A stretch of DNA of 64,000 nucleotides from Agelas oroides (GCA_949130485.1 OX422205.1:2586415-2650414), one strand, 5' to 3'; positions 12,205-23,107 are shown, counted from the first letter of the stretch. Notes: generated by a model from the letters alone, not told the origin. Made by a program: numbers and translations.

Positions 12205-12431
12205 AGTTGATGCTGTCTAGAGGGGGTGAAGACTGCCTCCACAATGTCCAGGAGATTGACCTCAATTGGAGGAATCTAAAGGCTGGAGTTACACACCTAG
12301 GTAATTGGCATGTGCTAGCTGTTTATATAGTGCATTGTACCAAGACAGATAAGGCAGGCTGTTTCCAGACAGTAAAAATTAAAAATTATGGTGGTTTGAA
12401 CTTGCTGCAGGTAAGGGCCATGCATAAATGA
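12201..12431 (+). CDS. Unit ORF 2 (76 codons), copy 1, unknown
   Basis: Present in all four units. The frame runs through EIDLNWRNLKAG and FQTVKIKNYGGLNLLQ and then meets CTGCAGGTAAGG (about 12406-12417), a strong 5' splice donor consensus. The protein-like part may therefore be an exon ending at about 12411, with the last codons being intron. A second partial copy of this segment is inserted in unit 4 at 28730-28958. Function unknown. Confidence 0.35.
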   Translation: MKLMLSRGGEDCLHNVQEIDLNWRNLKAGVTHLGNWHVLAVYIVHCTKTDKAGCFQTVKIKNYGGLNLLQVRAMHK

Positions 12432-12944
12432 TGCTCATATATATATATGTTACGCGGAATTTGCGCATTCTCAGAATTCTGAGATTGTGTTCTAATCTCA
12501 AGCCTTACCTACGTACATATGTGGTGTCCATGATAATGAGCCTTGCACACTACTAGGGAAGAGACCGTACCAGCCGTGCGTACAGCCTGTTGGTCAACTT
12601 GCGATTTCGCGTGTGTACTAGTCTTGCTTCCAGATCAATGACAGTGGTCTTGGAAATGAGACTACGTTTGTGCACGCGTACAAAATTAGGAAATGGCGTC
12701 CCATCCTTACAAACTAGAGTGCAACTGTAGTGCAAAACCTCGGGAGGTGTGGACGTGCGCGCGCGCTTATTCATTGCTCATCGCTGTGTAAATGTTTTTA
12801 TTCGCGTCTTAAATTTTTGCGGTTGGTCTCAACCGTGAAATTATTTTAACAGTGAAATTTTCCTGATCTACGGTTTTACGTAATCCCAAATTCTATGAGA
12901 AAGCATGCTGTTCCTTGTTAATCATAAACTTTGCCGAGTGGCTG

Positions 12945-12992
12945 ATGCCAGCTCAATCATAAGGGATGATCCGGAATGGATGCTCCTGTCTG
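12945..12992. repeat. 48-bp duplicate of an internal exon segment
   Basis: The 48 bp starting GCTGATGCCAGCTCAATC recur almost exactly at 13768-13815 inside unit ORF 4. The pair is present in every unit (for example 19130-19178 with 19955-20003), so the duplication predates amplification of the array. Confidence 0.85.
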
Positions 12993-13152
12993 ACTGGTTT
13001 GTGCACTCTGCTCTCTCTGTCTCTCTCTCTTCCCTCCTAGACATTTCCCTCTAGTCCCTGGGCTGACATTTCGGATGGCAGCTCAGGTGGCGGCTCAGGT
13101 GTCCTCTCCTGGCCACCTAGTACACAGTAGGGCACTTCCACCAAAATGAAGC

Positions 13153-13569
13153 ATGTTTAGTGGCTATTGCAGCTGGTCTGTTAGTGATGTACTTGGCTTA
13201 TTTTCAAGTCTCTCCTTCCAGGGAACAACGTACAGGATAAGATCCCAGATCACAGCAGTGGAAGACATGCTTCCGGACTCCGACATTAAGTACATGAAGC
13301 TAGAAAATGCGTTAACAAATTGTATTGATGGCTCAGGAAACTTCACTGCTACAGAACTTAAGCCCATTCAGAGCTTGGTTGAACAGGTCACGAAGGACCC
13401 AGAAGGATCACCACATCGAAGTGACTCTGACGATGATGATGATGGGGAGATTACAGTTCCTTCACCCAGAGCCATCCCTTGCATACCCTTCTACTCGGAT
13501 ATGCAGAGTAGTGTTAGAGAGCTAGCCTACTTACTACAACAAAATGGCCAAGGCCTCTTTCCACAATGA
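13153..13569 (+). CDS. Unit ORF 3 (138 codons), copy 1, acidic, unknown
   Basis: After a polypyrimidine tract and CCTTCCAG at about 13220, the frame encodes a helical region (ITAVEDMLPDSDIKYMKLENAL), a linker, then a strongly acidic SDSDDDDDGE stretch and a conserved tail. The upstream 22 codons precede the possible splice acceptor and may be intron. It overlaps the next ORF by 26 bp in another frame. No domain recognised; exon-like appearance only. Confidence 0.35.
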   Translation: MFSGYCSWSVSDVLGLFSSLSFQGTTYRIRSQITAVEDMLPDSDIKYMKLENALTNCIDGSGNFTATELKPIQSLVEQVTKDPEGSPHRSDSDDDDDGEITVPSPRAIPCIPFYSDMQSSVRELAYLLQQNGQGLFPQ

Positions 13570-14092
13570 TCGTGTGAAATTTTACACATGGTCGCTGTTG
13601 AAGTTGGGACTGTTTGAGAAGGATCAAAATGCGGTGATGTCAACTGCGAACAATGTGCACCAAATTTTGCACTTCAGGGTTGCTACAGTATGCACAAAGT
13701 CCTCCACTGGCCCGTCCACCAGGACTGAGCGGTCCACCATCACGGGTGTTGCAGATGTGGGGGTGGCTGATGCCAGCTCAATCATAAGGGATGATCCGGA
13801 ATGGATGCTCCTGAGTGAGGGCAAGACAGCTGGTGACGTTGCTGGTAACAGAGAGGGCATTGGCCAACTGCTCATGGCAGTGATGACGGCTTTTCTCAAG
13901 CACGGCAAAACCGTCTGGGGAGCAGCCCTGGCCCCGACTAAGCTAACCATCCTGAAGATGAAGATGCAGCAAGAAGAGGGAGAAGAGGGACAACAGGGAC
14001 AACACATTATTGTGCAGCATTGCACATCACTTTGTGATGGAACAAATCCATTTTGTTTATGGCCACTTCTACGTATTGCACAGATGTGTTAA
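13544..14092 (+). CDS. Unit ORF 4 (182 codons), copy 1, unknown
   Basis: The frame contains a hydrophilic N-terminus, an Ala/Ser/Thr-rich centre, the segment shared with the 48-bp repeat (DASSIIRDDPEWMLL), a helical REGIGQLLMAVMTAFLKHGKTVWG stretch and a Glu/Gln-rich EEGEEGQQGQ run. It is intact in copies 1 and 4. In copies 2 and 3 the Trp codon of the TVWG segment is changed to TAG. Function unknown. Confidence 0.35.
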   Translation: MAKASFHNDRVKFYTWSLLKLGLFEKDQNAVMSTANNVHQILHFRVATVCTKSSTGPSTRTERSTITGVADVGVADASSIIRDDPEWMLLSEGKTAGDVAGNREGIGQLLMAVMTAFLKHGKTVWGAALAPTKLTILKMKMQQEEGEEGQQGQHIIVQHCTSLCDGTNPFCLWPLLRIAQMC

Positions 14093-14171
14093 TATGTCTT
14101 GCAACTGCGTTTTGGGAGAGTAGAGCGCACAAACCAGTCGGGAGAGCAGAGCGCACAAACCACAAAAATAT

Positions 14172-15094
14172 ATGTTGAACCTTCCTTGGAACAACACAAT
14201 ATCTAGACAGGCTAGACTAAACTCACTCAGGCTAATGTAAGCGCTTGGGAAGCGCTGCACCGTGTGATCAGTTAGCTAAGAGTGTAACTCTAAAAATTTA
14301 ATGACGATCAAAAGCAAGTGAACAAGATACAAGTAGTGACAAGACTGAGAGATGCGAGAAATACAACAGGTTAAGTGAGAAAAAGGGGGCCTAGCAGTGC
14401 ACAACAGAACAAAGAAAGGTCACTTTTACAACAACAGTGAGGCTAGCCAGTCACAAGTTAACACTTAAAGATTAAGGTAAAGCCTAACAAGTGATAAACC
14501 TATTGAGTTACACATACATGACATAATAGAGTTAATTAGGCTAGCTCAAAAAATAGAGTCAAAGTCCTAGAAACCAACACCAAGTTTACAGTATGCTATA
14601 ATAAGTATGAGCATGTATGCAATGTGGTGGTTTATAGTATAGTTTACAGCAAATTGTTGTTAGTTATGTCAAGTTTACATTATGTTAATATAGTTTACAG
14701 CAAATTGTTGTCACACATAAGTTACAAGTTTACATTACAGTATGCGCCACAAAAAAGGTTACATTCGTGTCAGTCTCAACCTAAGTCGTGACCATAGAGA
14801 CAGCCATGAAGCAGGCCACATCTACTCACTATGGTGCTCAGTGGTGTATGGAGTGCAATGGCCACACTATGTGCGAACGTCGCAACGATCGCGAATGAGC
14901 CGCATGCATTGACGGCACTGTGTGCGAATGTCACGACGATTGCGAACGAGCCACGTACATTAAGTGATGGTCGCCCTTAGCACAATCGCATATACATGAA
15001 CCAGGTCAGGGGAGATATACTTTTTAGCATCATGGAGAAACAACAGATGGCACAGTATGCGCCAAAAAAAAAGGTAACGTGACATTTGCGACTT
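14172..15094. other. Spacer between units 1 and 2
   Basis: About 0.9 kb found only here, separating units 1 and 2 where units 2/3 and 3/4 abut. It contains internal direct repeats: CAGTATGCGCC followed by an A-rich GGTAAC block at about 14738 and 15053, and a degenerate GTGCGAACGTCGCAACGATCG-type repeat at about 14870 and 14928. It could be a separate insertion. No coding seen. Confidence 0.6.
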
Positions 15095-15749
15095 TCGTGA
15101 GTACTTTTGTCAGACTCATCATTTCACATTTGGACAACTAAGTTTGTTACTATGTCATTACCTATTTGATTTTGTGATTCTGTATAATATTCTCAAGAGC
15201 AGTGTAGGACAATTTCTACAAGAATTGGTATAAACAGTTTCCATCAAAAGTGGTATAAAACACTTTCTACCAAAAGTGGCACCATATATGCAGTGGGAAA
15301 TTTTTGTGAGCATAAATTTTTGCAAATCACCAACAAACACAGCAGGAAAAAAATTTCCAATTTTTAAATTTCGCGACAAGATCACGATCTCTGACCATAC
15401 CTCCTACAATTTCACGTTCGGAAATGGAGACCCTGCCAGGGAACTCAGCATGTATTTCAACGTCAAAACAATAGCAAGAGGCTACCACACTTATTAAAGC
15501 ACGTAGGTCGCTGTTGGCGAAGAATTCACTGCCATGCCAAAGTGAGCGAGCTAACGCCGAGGATCCATGCGCAGTTGCGGGGACGACAGGCAAGCTGATC
15601 GTAAGTCACGCAAAATTTCTGCAGTTTGCTCGTGTATTTGGAGACATTGACCTATTCTTAGTCCAGTAAACACACAAGAATTAGGTAAACTGTACGTGGT
15701 ATTTGCATGATATCATAATAGAGTTTGGTTTGCACAGATATCACAACAC

Positions 15750-16244
15750 TTGCTTGGATCATTACCAGGTTTAGCACATGAAGGGTCAAAATGGTCCAAA
15801 AGCCATTCACACCTACACACAGTCGTATTCTCCAAGTATTTCCTGATAGTTGCTAGGTTCATGGTCTCGGGTACTTGTCAGTTCTTTATGCAATGGGTGC
15901 TTCCAGTAAACAAAGGAATGTGCATTATCACCAATATGCCCTCCTCTCCCACTCTCTTTCATCAATACTCTGTGGGGCGTGTGTGTACGCTTGCTTGTTT
16001 GCTTGTTTGGACTGACCATTTACCGTACATTTCCAATCAATACATTCAAACATTCGTGAGACCATGTGCAGCTGGAAGCTCACACCAAGCTTGTTTGCTT
16101 GCTCAACAGTGCTATCTACAATTGAGACTGAGCAAAGGGCTACTGCCAGACCACAGCATTGCTGTTAAGGAAACCAGGAGCAAAGATGAGTCAAGTGGAA
16201 GTACACATAGCAACTTAAGTGCAGCCTTGATGAAGAAGGCATGA
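15750..16244 (+). CDS. Unit ORF 1, copy 2
   Basis: Intact 164-codon counterpart of 11710-12204, with a handful of substitutions. It retains the upstream splice-acceptor-like site and the ATGA overlap with ORF 2. Unknown function. Confidence 0.3.
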   Translation: MLGSLPGLAHEGSKWSKSHSHLHTVVFSKYFLIVARFMVSGTCQFFMQWVLPVNKGMCIITNMPSSPTLFHQYSVGRVCTLACLLVWTDHLPYISNQYIQTFVRPCAAGSSHQACLLAQQCYLQLRLSKGLLPDHSIAVKETRSKDESSGSTHSNLSAALMKKA

Positions 16245-16471
16245 AGTTGATGCTGTCTAGAGGGGGTGAAAACTGCCTCCACAATGTCCAGGAGATTGAC
16301 CTCAATTGGAGGGATCTAAAGGCTGGAGTTACACACCTAGGTAATTGGCATGTGCTAGCTGTTTGTGTTGTGCATTGCACCAAGACAGACAAGGCAGGCT
16401 GTTTCCAGACAGTAAAAATTAAAAATTACGGTGGTTTGAACTTGCTGCAGGTAAGGGCCATGCATAAATGA
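16241..16471 (+). CDS. Unit ORF 2, copy 2
   Basis: Intact 76-codon counterpart of 12201-12431, ending beyond the same GCAG|GTAAGG donor-like site. Confidence 0.33.
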   Translation: MKLMLSRGGENCLHNVQEIDLNWRDLKAGVTHLGNWHVLAVCVVHCTKTDKAGCFQTVKIKNYGGLNLLQVRAMHK

Positions 16472-16775
16472 TGCTCATATATATATATGTTCCGCGGAAT
16501 TTGCGCATTCTCAGAATTCTGAGATTGTGTTCTAATCTCAAGCCTTACCTACGTACATATGTGGTGTCCATGATAATGAGCCTTGCACACTACTAGGGAA
16601 GAGACCGTACCAGCCGTGTGTACAGCCTGTTGGTAAACTTGCAATTTCGCGTGTGTACTAGTCTTGCTTCCAGATCAATGACAGTGGTCTTGGAAATGAG
16701 ACTACGTTTGTGCACGCGTACAAAATTAGGAAATGGCGTCCCATCCTTACAAACTAGAGTGCAACTGTAGTGCAA

Positions 16776-16880
16776 AAGGATGTAAGGTATATATACCTTC
16801 ACTGTTATATACATAATCCCTACCTTGTTTGCATACTTTTTGGCATGCCATGCCTGCATCTTTTTACATTCGTAATGTTT
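16776..16880. mobile_element. Arm fragment of the TTAA foldback family inside the unit
   Basis: The stretch with CCCTACCTTG, TTTGGCATGCCAT and CATCTTTTTACATT matches the right arm of the foldback element at 44589-45234. Copies 3 (about 22086-22190) and 4 (about 26985-27058, truncated) carry it too. It is an old insertion carried along by the tandem amplification. Confidence 0.7.
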
Positions 16881-17035
16881 TTGCTGTCTTGTTTCTGTAC
16901 TTTTTGTGATGTTAATCTCAGTTACAGAATGGTGACAGACCTAAGCCAAAGAATATATCTTTTAAGTGAAACCACAATCCTAGAACATGAAACAGCATTG
17001 ACAGTCCAGCAGTGGTTTCAAGCATGTATTATATA

Positions 17036-17182
17036 ATTATCACCATAGTACAAAGCTATACCGGAAAATATCACGAGTTTGTTGCCGTCTGTATTGTTAC
17101 GAGTGCGCAGCACGAGTAACAATGCCAACGGCAACAAACGAGTGATATTTTTCCCGGTATAGCTTGGTACTATGGTGATAAT
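17036..17182. repeat. Near-perfect palindrome (hairpin) of about 147 bp
   Basis: ATTATCACCATAGTAC at 17036 is mirrored by GTACTATGGTGATAAT ending at 17182. Pairing continues inward through CGGTATAGCTT, ATATCAC, GTTTGTTGCCG and TTGTTACGAGTGC up to a very small loop near 17107. DNA or RNA from this interval could form a stem of about 70 bp. Confidence 0.9.
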
Positions 17183-17229
17183 GATTTTATCATACGAACC
17201 TTCGATTTCATTGCACGTTCAGACGCAGC

Positions 17230-17345
17230 GCACGTGACTTGTAGTACCTGATACGGATTCTCACGTGACTTGTAGTACCTGATACGGATTCTCGCGTGAC
17301 TTGCAGTACTGATACGGATTCTCGCGTGACTTGTAGTAAAAAATA
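17230..17345. repeat. 31-bp tandem repeat, about 3.5 copies
   Basis: CACGTGACTTGTAGTACCTG followed by ATACGGATTCT repeats from 17230 with small variants (CGCGTGACTTG). Confidence 0.85.
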
Positions 17346-18162
17346 CGGCTTTTTATAAACTGCGTGCAGCTGAAAGGCTTCCCCATTGACTCCCATACAT
17401 TAGCGTGAGTTAGACATATGATAATAAATAATATTGTAGGTAACAATGTTAAACAACAACTAGCTATATATGGAAGGGGAGTAGGTATACACAGTCTGGA
17501 CAATACCAGGAACTGCAGTAGTAAAACTTATGACAAAAAAAACACTAGTCACTGCTACAGGTTATTTTCCAACAAACAGTACTGTCTATCAGTAGACGTA
17601 CAAACAGATGTGAACATGTACAGTACAAATGCACAGGCAACGCACAAAGGTTGCTATGCAAATATATGCAGGCATACAGAGGCATTTCACAGAGCCGCAG
17701 GAATGGGCAACTACTGTACACGTTTGGTTCCCAGACTTAGCAGGGTGGTCAGTGATCTGGGAAGATGACTGTGTGTGCATGCGTACACAGATACAAAATC
17801 ACATCCTTCAAAATGGGCAGTAGCCGCAGTTTGATGTGAATTGCATGACTTGGGCAAACTTCAAGTTCTGAAGGCACTATGTATCACTGGACCTGCACAC
17901 TGAGATACACACAGTTAGATAGCAGCACTCCTTTGGACTGGCTACAGTAAATGTTCCAGCTTTCTTTGCATATACCCGAAATATCAGTCTGCAGCTGCAG
18001 TACCTTCGCTCCTAAAGCTGAAACAAGTCCTAAACTTGCTACACATGTCTTTCTGAGTTATAGCGGTTAAGTGGATTTTGAATGACGTTGACCGCATTTC
18101 CAAAATAACAAATTCACTATCTGAAAATTAAACTCGCCAACTGAACGTTTGTTCACACGTGA

Positions 18163-18563
18163 GATGGCATCTCTTGATGAACTTGAGGACCTCATCACGG
18201 AGAAGATAGAGATGGAACACTGGACCCATTAAAGGCTGAGCGCTTACCAGAAACAATGTCTACCGTGGAGAGAGGGGATTTAGTGTACGCTCCTTGGAGA
18301 TTATGTAGCACAAGGGCCATAAGACATCCAGGTTGAGTGTCCAAGAAGCCGATACTGAAGTGTCTGACAGCATCGCCAAGGTTAGTTAGTATGATGTTTT
18401 GTTAGCTAAGCACATAGATAAAAAGGAGACTGGCATTTTATATATGCTTCAAATAAATTTGTAGGTGGGGCCAACCTATGACAGGAAGACGATGACAGGG
18501 CATTTAGTATCACAATGTTTGCGGATTAGTCGACAGGGAGTCATTGGCAATAGAGTCCTGGAA
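18163..18563 (+). pseudogene. Integrase-like DDE protein, N-terminal exons (copy 2)
   Basis: ATG at 18168 opens MASLDELEDLI. A later frame reads GFSVRSLEIM, stop, then HKTSRLSVQEADTEVSDSIAK, with GT at 18381 and AG at 18463-18464 joining it to VGPTYDRKTMTGHLVSQ before a stop at about 18561. The order of an RSLRR-type helix, TSRLS, then the VGPTYGRKMMTG-like block matches the N-terminal region of integrase-core proteins found in sponges, fish and other animals, as I remember them. The catalytic DDE core is absent and an internal stop is present, so it is a decayed fragment. Confidence 0.4.
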
Positions 18564-18719
18564 TAATCATCCGATATCAGGTGATTAGTATAAGTAGCAG
18601 CATGGTTTCGAGTGCAATTTGGGATTACTAGCACAAGTGAATGCCTGTTAATTGCACGAGGTGAAGCGGAGTGCAATTATGCCATTCATGAGTGCTACCG
18701 TAGATTGGGAAAATTTCAC

Positions 18720-18810
18720 GTTAAAAAATAATTCGCGTAAAAATTTTTCGTGTTGATAAATTTTTGCGGTTCGTTCAATCCGCGAAATTTTTTTAACGGT
18801 TGACGGTTAC
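18720..18810. repeat. GCGAAA/TTTCGC-type dispersed repeat
   Basis: Imperfect inverted motifs (AATTCGCGTAAAAATTTTTCG ... TCCGCGAAATTTTTTTAACGG) are repeated at about 19000-19050 in the same unit and in the other units. A similar signature recurs at 35310-35370. It looks like a degenerate dispersed repeat typical of this genome. Confidence 0.55.
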
Positions 18811-19341
18811 ATAAGGGGCCTGGAGCATTCCTAGCGTAATTTAGTCTACTACCAGGTATCAGGAGAGCCAGCTATCGCTGGTTATAACGCTGTGGCTGTC
18901 AGGAGTAGTCGTCGACCGGACATTTACCTCGGGAGGTGTGGACGTGCGCGCGCACTTATTCGTTGATCATCGCTGTGTAAATGTTCTTATTCGCGTGTTA
19001 AATTTTCGCAGTTGGTCTCAACCGTGAAATTATTTTAACAGTGAAATTGTCCCGATCTACGGTATTACGTAATCCCAAATTCTATGAGAAAGCATGCTGT
19101 TCCTTGTTAATCATAAACTTTGCCTAGTGGCTGATGCCAGCTCAATCATAACGGATGATCCGGAATGGATGCTCCTGTCTGACTGGTTTGTGCACTCTGC
19201 TCTCTCTGTCTCTCTCTCTTCCCTCCTAGACATTTCCCTCTAGTCCCTGGGCTGACATTTCGGATGGCGGCTCAGGTGGCGGCTCAGGTGTCCTCTCCTG
19301 ACCACCTAGTACACAGTAGGGCACTTCCACCAAAATGAAGC

Positions 19342-19755
19342 ATGTTTAGTGGCTATTGCAGCTGGTCTGTTAGTGATGTACTTGGCTTATTTTCAAGTCT
19401 CTCCTTCCAGGGAACAACGTACAGGATAAGATCCCAGATCACAGCAGTGGAAGACATGCTTCCGGACCCCGACATTAAGTACATGAAGCTAGAAAATGCG
19501 TTAACAAATTGTATTGATGGCTCAGGAAACTTCACTGCTACAGAACTTAAGCCCATTCAGAGCTTGGTTGAACAGGTCACGAAGGACCCAGAAGGATCAC
19601 CACATCGAAGTGACTCTGACGATGATGATGATGGGGAGATTACAGTTCCTTCACCCAGAGCCATCCCTTGCATACCCTTCTACTCGGATATGCAGAGTAG
19701 TGTTAGAGAGCTAGCCTACTTACTACAACAAAATGGCCAAGGCCTCTTTCCATAA
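19342..19755 (+). CDS. Unit ORF 3, copy 2
   Basis: 137-codon counterpart of 13153-13569. One conservative change (Ser to Pro in the MLPDPD segment) is shared with copies 3 and 4. The stop codon differs slightly, being TAA after LFP. Confidence 0.33.
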   Translation: MFSGYCSWSVSDVLGLFSSLSFQGTTYRIRSQITAVEDMLPDPDIKYMKLENALTNCIDGSGNFTATELKPIQSLVEQVTKDPEGSPHRSDSDDDDDGEITVPSPRAIPCIPFYSDMQSSVRELAYLLQQNGQGLFP

Positions 19756-20107
19756 TGATCGTGTGAAATTTTACACATGGTCGCTGTTGAAGTTGGGACT
19801 GTTTGAGAAGGATCAAAATGCGGTGATGTCAACTGCGAACAATGTGCACCAAATTTTGCACTTCAGGGTTGCTACAGTGTGCACAACGTCCTCCACTGGC
19901 CCGTCCACCAGGACTGAGCGGTCCACCATCACGGGTGTTGCAGATGTGGGGGTGGCTGATGCCAGCTCAATCATAAGGGATGATCCGGAATGGATGCTCC
20001 TGACTGAGGGCAAGACAGCTGGTGACGTTGCTGGTAACAGAGAGGGCATTGGCCAACTGCTCATGGCAGTGATGACGGCTTTTCTCAAGCACGGCAAAAC
20101 CGTCTAG
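19733..20107 (+). pseudogene. Unit ORF 4, copy 2, truncated by TAG
   Basis: The reading frame of the 182-codon ORF is cut to 124 codons because TGG of the TVWG segment has become TAG. The downstream sequence is otherwise preserved. Copy 3 has the identical nonsense change, while copies 1 and 4 do not. Confidence 0.6.
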
Positions 20108-21061
20108 GGAGCAGCCCTGGCCCCGACTAAGCTAACCATCCTGAAGATGAAGATGCAGCAAGAAGAGGGAGAAGAGGGACAACAGGGACAACACATTATT
20201 GTGCAGCATTGCACATCACTTTGTGATGGAAAAAATCCATTTTGTTTATGGCCACTTCTACGTATTGCACAGATGTGTTAATATGTCTTGCAACTGCATT
20301 TTGGGAGAGTAGAGCGCACAAACCAGTCGGGAGAGCAGAGCGCACAAACCACAAAAATATAGACTGATATACTCACCTTCAGACTACTGACATGCATATT
20401 TTTGTCAGACTCATCAATTCACATTTGGACAACTAAGTTTGTTACTATGTCATCATACTCATTACACCTTGTGATTCTGTGATTCTGTATAAAGCAAAAT
20501 GTTCTCAAAAGCAGTGTAGGACAATTTCTACAAGAATTGGTATAAACAGTTTCCATCAAAAGTGGTATAAAACAGTTTCTACCAAAAGTGGTACCATATA
20601 CGCAGTGGGAAATTTTTGCAAGCATAAATTTTTGCAAATCACCAACAAACACAGCAGGAAACAAATTTCCAATTTTTAAATTTCATGACAAGATCACGAT
20701 CTCTGACCATACCTCCTACAATTTCACGTTCGGAAATGGAGACCCTGCCAGGGAACTCACCATGTATTTCAACGTCAAAACAATAGCAAGAGGCTACCAC
20801 ACTTATTAAAGCACGTAGGTCGCTGTCGGCGAAGAATTCACTGCCCTGCCAAAGGGAGCGAGCTAACGCCGAGGATCCATGCACAGTTGCAGGGACGACA
20901 GGCAAGCTGATTGCAAGTCGCGAAAAATTTCTGTAGTTTGCTCGTGTATTTGGAGACATTGACCTATTCTTAGTCCAGTAAACACACAAGAATTAGGTAA
21001 ACTGTACGTGGTATTTGCATGATATCATAATAGAGTTTGGTTTGCACAGATATCACAACAC

Positions 21062-21436
21062 TTGCTTGGATCATTACTAGGTTTAGCACATGAAGGGTCA
21101 AAATGGTCCAAAAGCCGTTCACACCTACACACAGTCGTATTCTCCAAGTATTTCCTGATAGTTGCTAGGTTCATGGTCTCGAGTACTTGTCAGCTCTTTA
21201 TGCAATGGGCGCTTCCAGTAAACAAAGGAATGTGCATTATCACCAGTATGCCCTCCTCTCCCACTCTCTTTCATCAATACTCTGTGGGGCGTGTGTGTAC
21301 GCTTGCTTGCTTGCTTGTTTGGACTGACCTTTACCGTACATTTCCAATCAATACATTCAAACATTCGCGAGACCATGTACAGCTGGAAGCTCACACCAAG
21401 CTCGTTTGCTTGCTCAACAGTGCTATCTACAATTGA
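21062..21436 (+). pseudogene. Unit ORF 1, copy 3, frameshifted
   Basis: Counterpart of the 164-codon ORF, disrupted where GACCATTTACC has become GACCTTTACC (about 21327). The C-terminal third is in another frame and the ORF stops after 124 codons. Confidence 0.6.
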
Positions 21437-21551
21437 GACTGAGCAAAGGGCTACTGCCAGACCACAGCATTCCTGTTAAGGAAACCAGGAGCAAAGATGA
21501 GTCAAGCGGAAGTACACATAGCAACTTAAGTGCAGCCTTGACGAAGAAGGC

Positions 21552-21782
21552 ATGAAGTTGATGCTGTCTAGAGGGGGTGAAGATTGCCTCCACAATGTCC
21601 AGGAGATTGACCTCAATTGGAGGGATCTAAAGGCTGGAGTTACACACCTAGGTAATTGGCATGTGCTAGCTGTTTGTGTTGTGCATTGCACCAAGACAGA
21701 CAAGGCAGGCTGTTTCCAGACAGTAAAAATTATAAATTACGGTGGTTTGAACTTGCTGCAGGTAAAAGCCATGCATAAATGA
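21552..21782 (+). CDS. Unit ORF 2, copy 3
   Basis: 76-codon counterpart. The donor-like site has changed to GCAGGTAAAAGCC, still GT-containing. Confidence 0.33.
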   Translation: MKLMLSRGGEDCLHNVQEIDLNWRDLKAGVTHLGNWHVLAVCVVHCTKTDKAGCFQTVKIINYGGLNLLQVKAMHK

Positions 21783-23107
21783 TGCTCATATATATATATG
21801 TTCCGCAGAATTTGCGCATTCTCAGAATTCTGAGATTGTGTTCTAATCTCAAGCCTTACCTACGTATATATGTGGTGTCCATGATAATGAGCCTTGCACA
21901 CTACTAGGGAAGAGACCGTACCAGCCGTGCGTACAGCCTGTTGGTAAACTTGCGATTTCACGTATGTACTAGTCTTGCTTCCAGATCAATAACCGTGGTC
22001 TTGGAAATGAGACTACATAAGCGCACGCGTACAAAATTAGGAAATGGCGTCCCATCCTTACAAACTAGAGTGCAACTGTAGTGCAAAACGATGTAAGGTA
22101 TATATACCTTCACTGTTATATACATAATCCCTACCTTGTTTGCATACGTTTTGGCATGCCATGCCTGCATCTTTTTACATTCGTAATGTTTTTGCTCTCT
22201 TGTTTCTGTACTTTTTGTGATGTTAATCTCAGTTACAGAACGGTGACAGACCTAAGCCAAAGAAGAATATATCTTTTAAGTGAAACCACAATCCTAGAAC
22301 ATGAAACAGCATTGACAGTCCAGCAGTGGTTCCAAGCATGAATTAAATAATATTGTAGGTAACAATGTTAAACAACAACTAGCTATATATGGAAGGGGAG
22401 TAGGTATACACAGTCTGGACAATACCAGGAACTGCAGTAGTAAAACTTATGACAAAAAAACGCTAGTCACTGCTACAGGTTATTTTCCAACAAACAGTAC
22501 TGTCAGTAGACGTACAAACAGAAGTGAACATGTACAGTACAAATGCACAGGCAACGCACAAAGGTTGCTATGCAAATATATGCAGGCATACAGAGACATT
22601 TCACAGAGCCGCAGGAATGGGCAACTACTGTACACGTTTGGTTCCCAGACTTAGCAGGGTGGTCAGTGATCTGGGAAGATGACTGTGTGTGCATGCGTAC
22701 ACAGATACAAAATCACATCCTTCAAAATGGGCAGTAGCCGCAGTTTGCTGTGAATTGCATGACTTGGGCAAACTTCAAGTTCTGAAGGCGCTATGTATCA
22801 CTGGACCTGCACACTGAGATACACACAGTTAGATAGCAGCACTCCTTTGGAGTGGCTACAGTAAATGTTCCAGCTTTCTTTGCATAGACCCGAAATATCA
22901 GTCTGCAGCTGCAGTACCTTCGCTCCTAAAGCTGAAACAAGCCCTAAACTTGTTACACATAATATTTTATTTTCATGCTATTTCTGTATTGTCTTTCTGA
23001 GTTATAGCGGTTAAGTGGATTTTGAATGACGTTGACCGCATTTCCAAAATAACAAATTCACTATCTGAAAATTAAACTCGCCAACTGAACATTTGTTCAC
23101 ACGTGAG

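Larger units (their letters stand above)
11017..14171. repeat. Tandem unit copy 1 (internally deleted)
   Basis: First of four direct copies of a unit that begins GACTGGTGTACTCACC and ends after AGCGCACAAACCACAAAAATAT. Compared with the other copies it lacks about 2.15 kb: sequence after GTGCAAAA (about 12747) jumps directly to CCTCGGGAGGTG, the equivalent of 16776-18926 in copy 2 being absent. It therefore has the two outer ORF pairs but not the integrase-like exons. Confidence 0.9.
17026..17421. mobile_element. Insertion private to unit 2, with large palindrome
   Basis: Unit 3 reads straight across this site (22338-22345), so these roughly 395 bp were gained by unit 2 or lost by units 3 and 4. 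The interval holds the 147-bp palindrome (17036-17182) and a short tandem repeat (17230-17345). It encodes no protein and could be a foldback-type non-autonomous element. Confidence 0.65.
15095..20360. repeat. Tandem unit copy 2 (with insertion)
   Basis: Full-length unit of about 5.27 kb including a private insertion of about 395 bp (17026-17421). By eye the sequence is very close to copies 3 and 4, with isolated substitutions and small indels, so the amplification is young. Confidence 0.92.
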
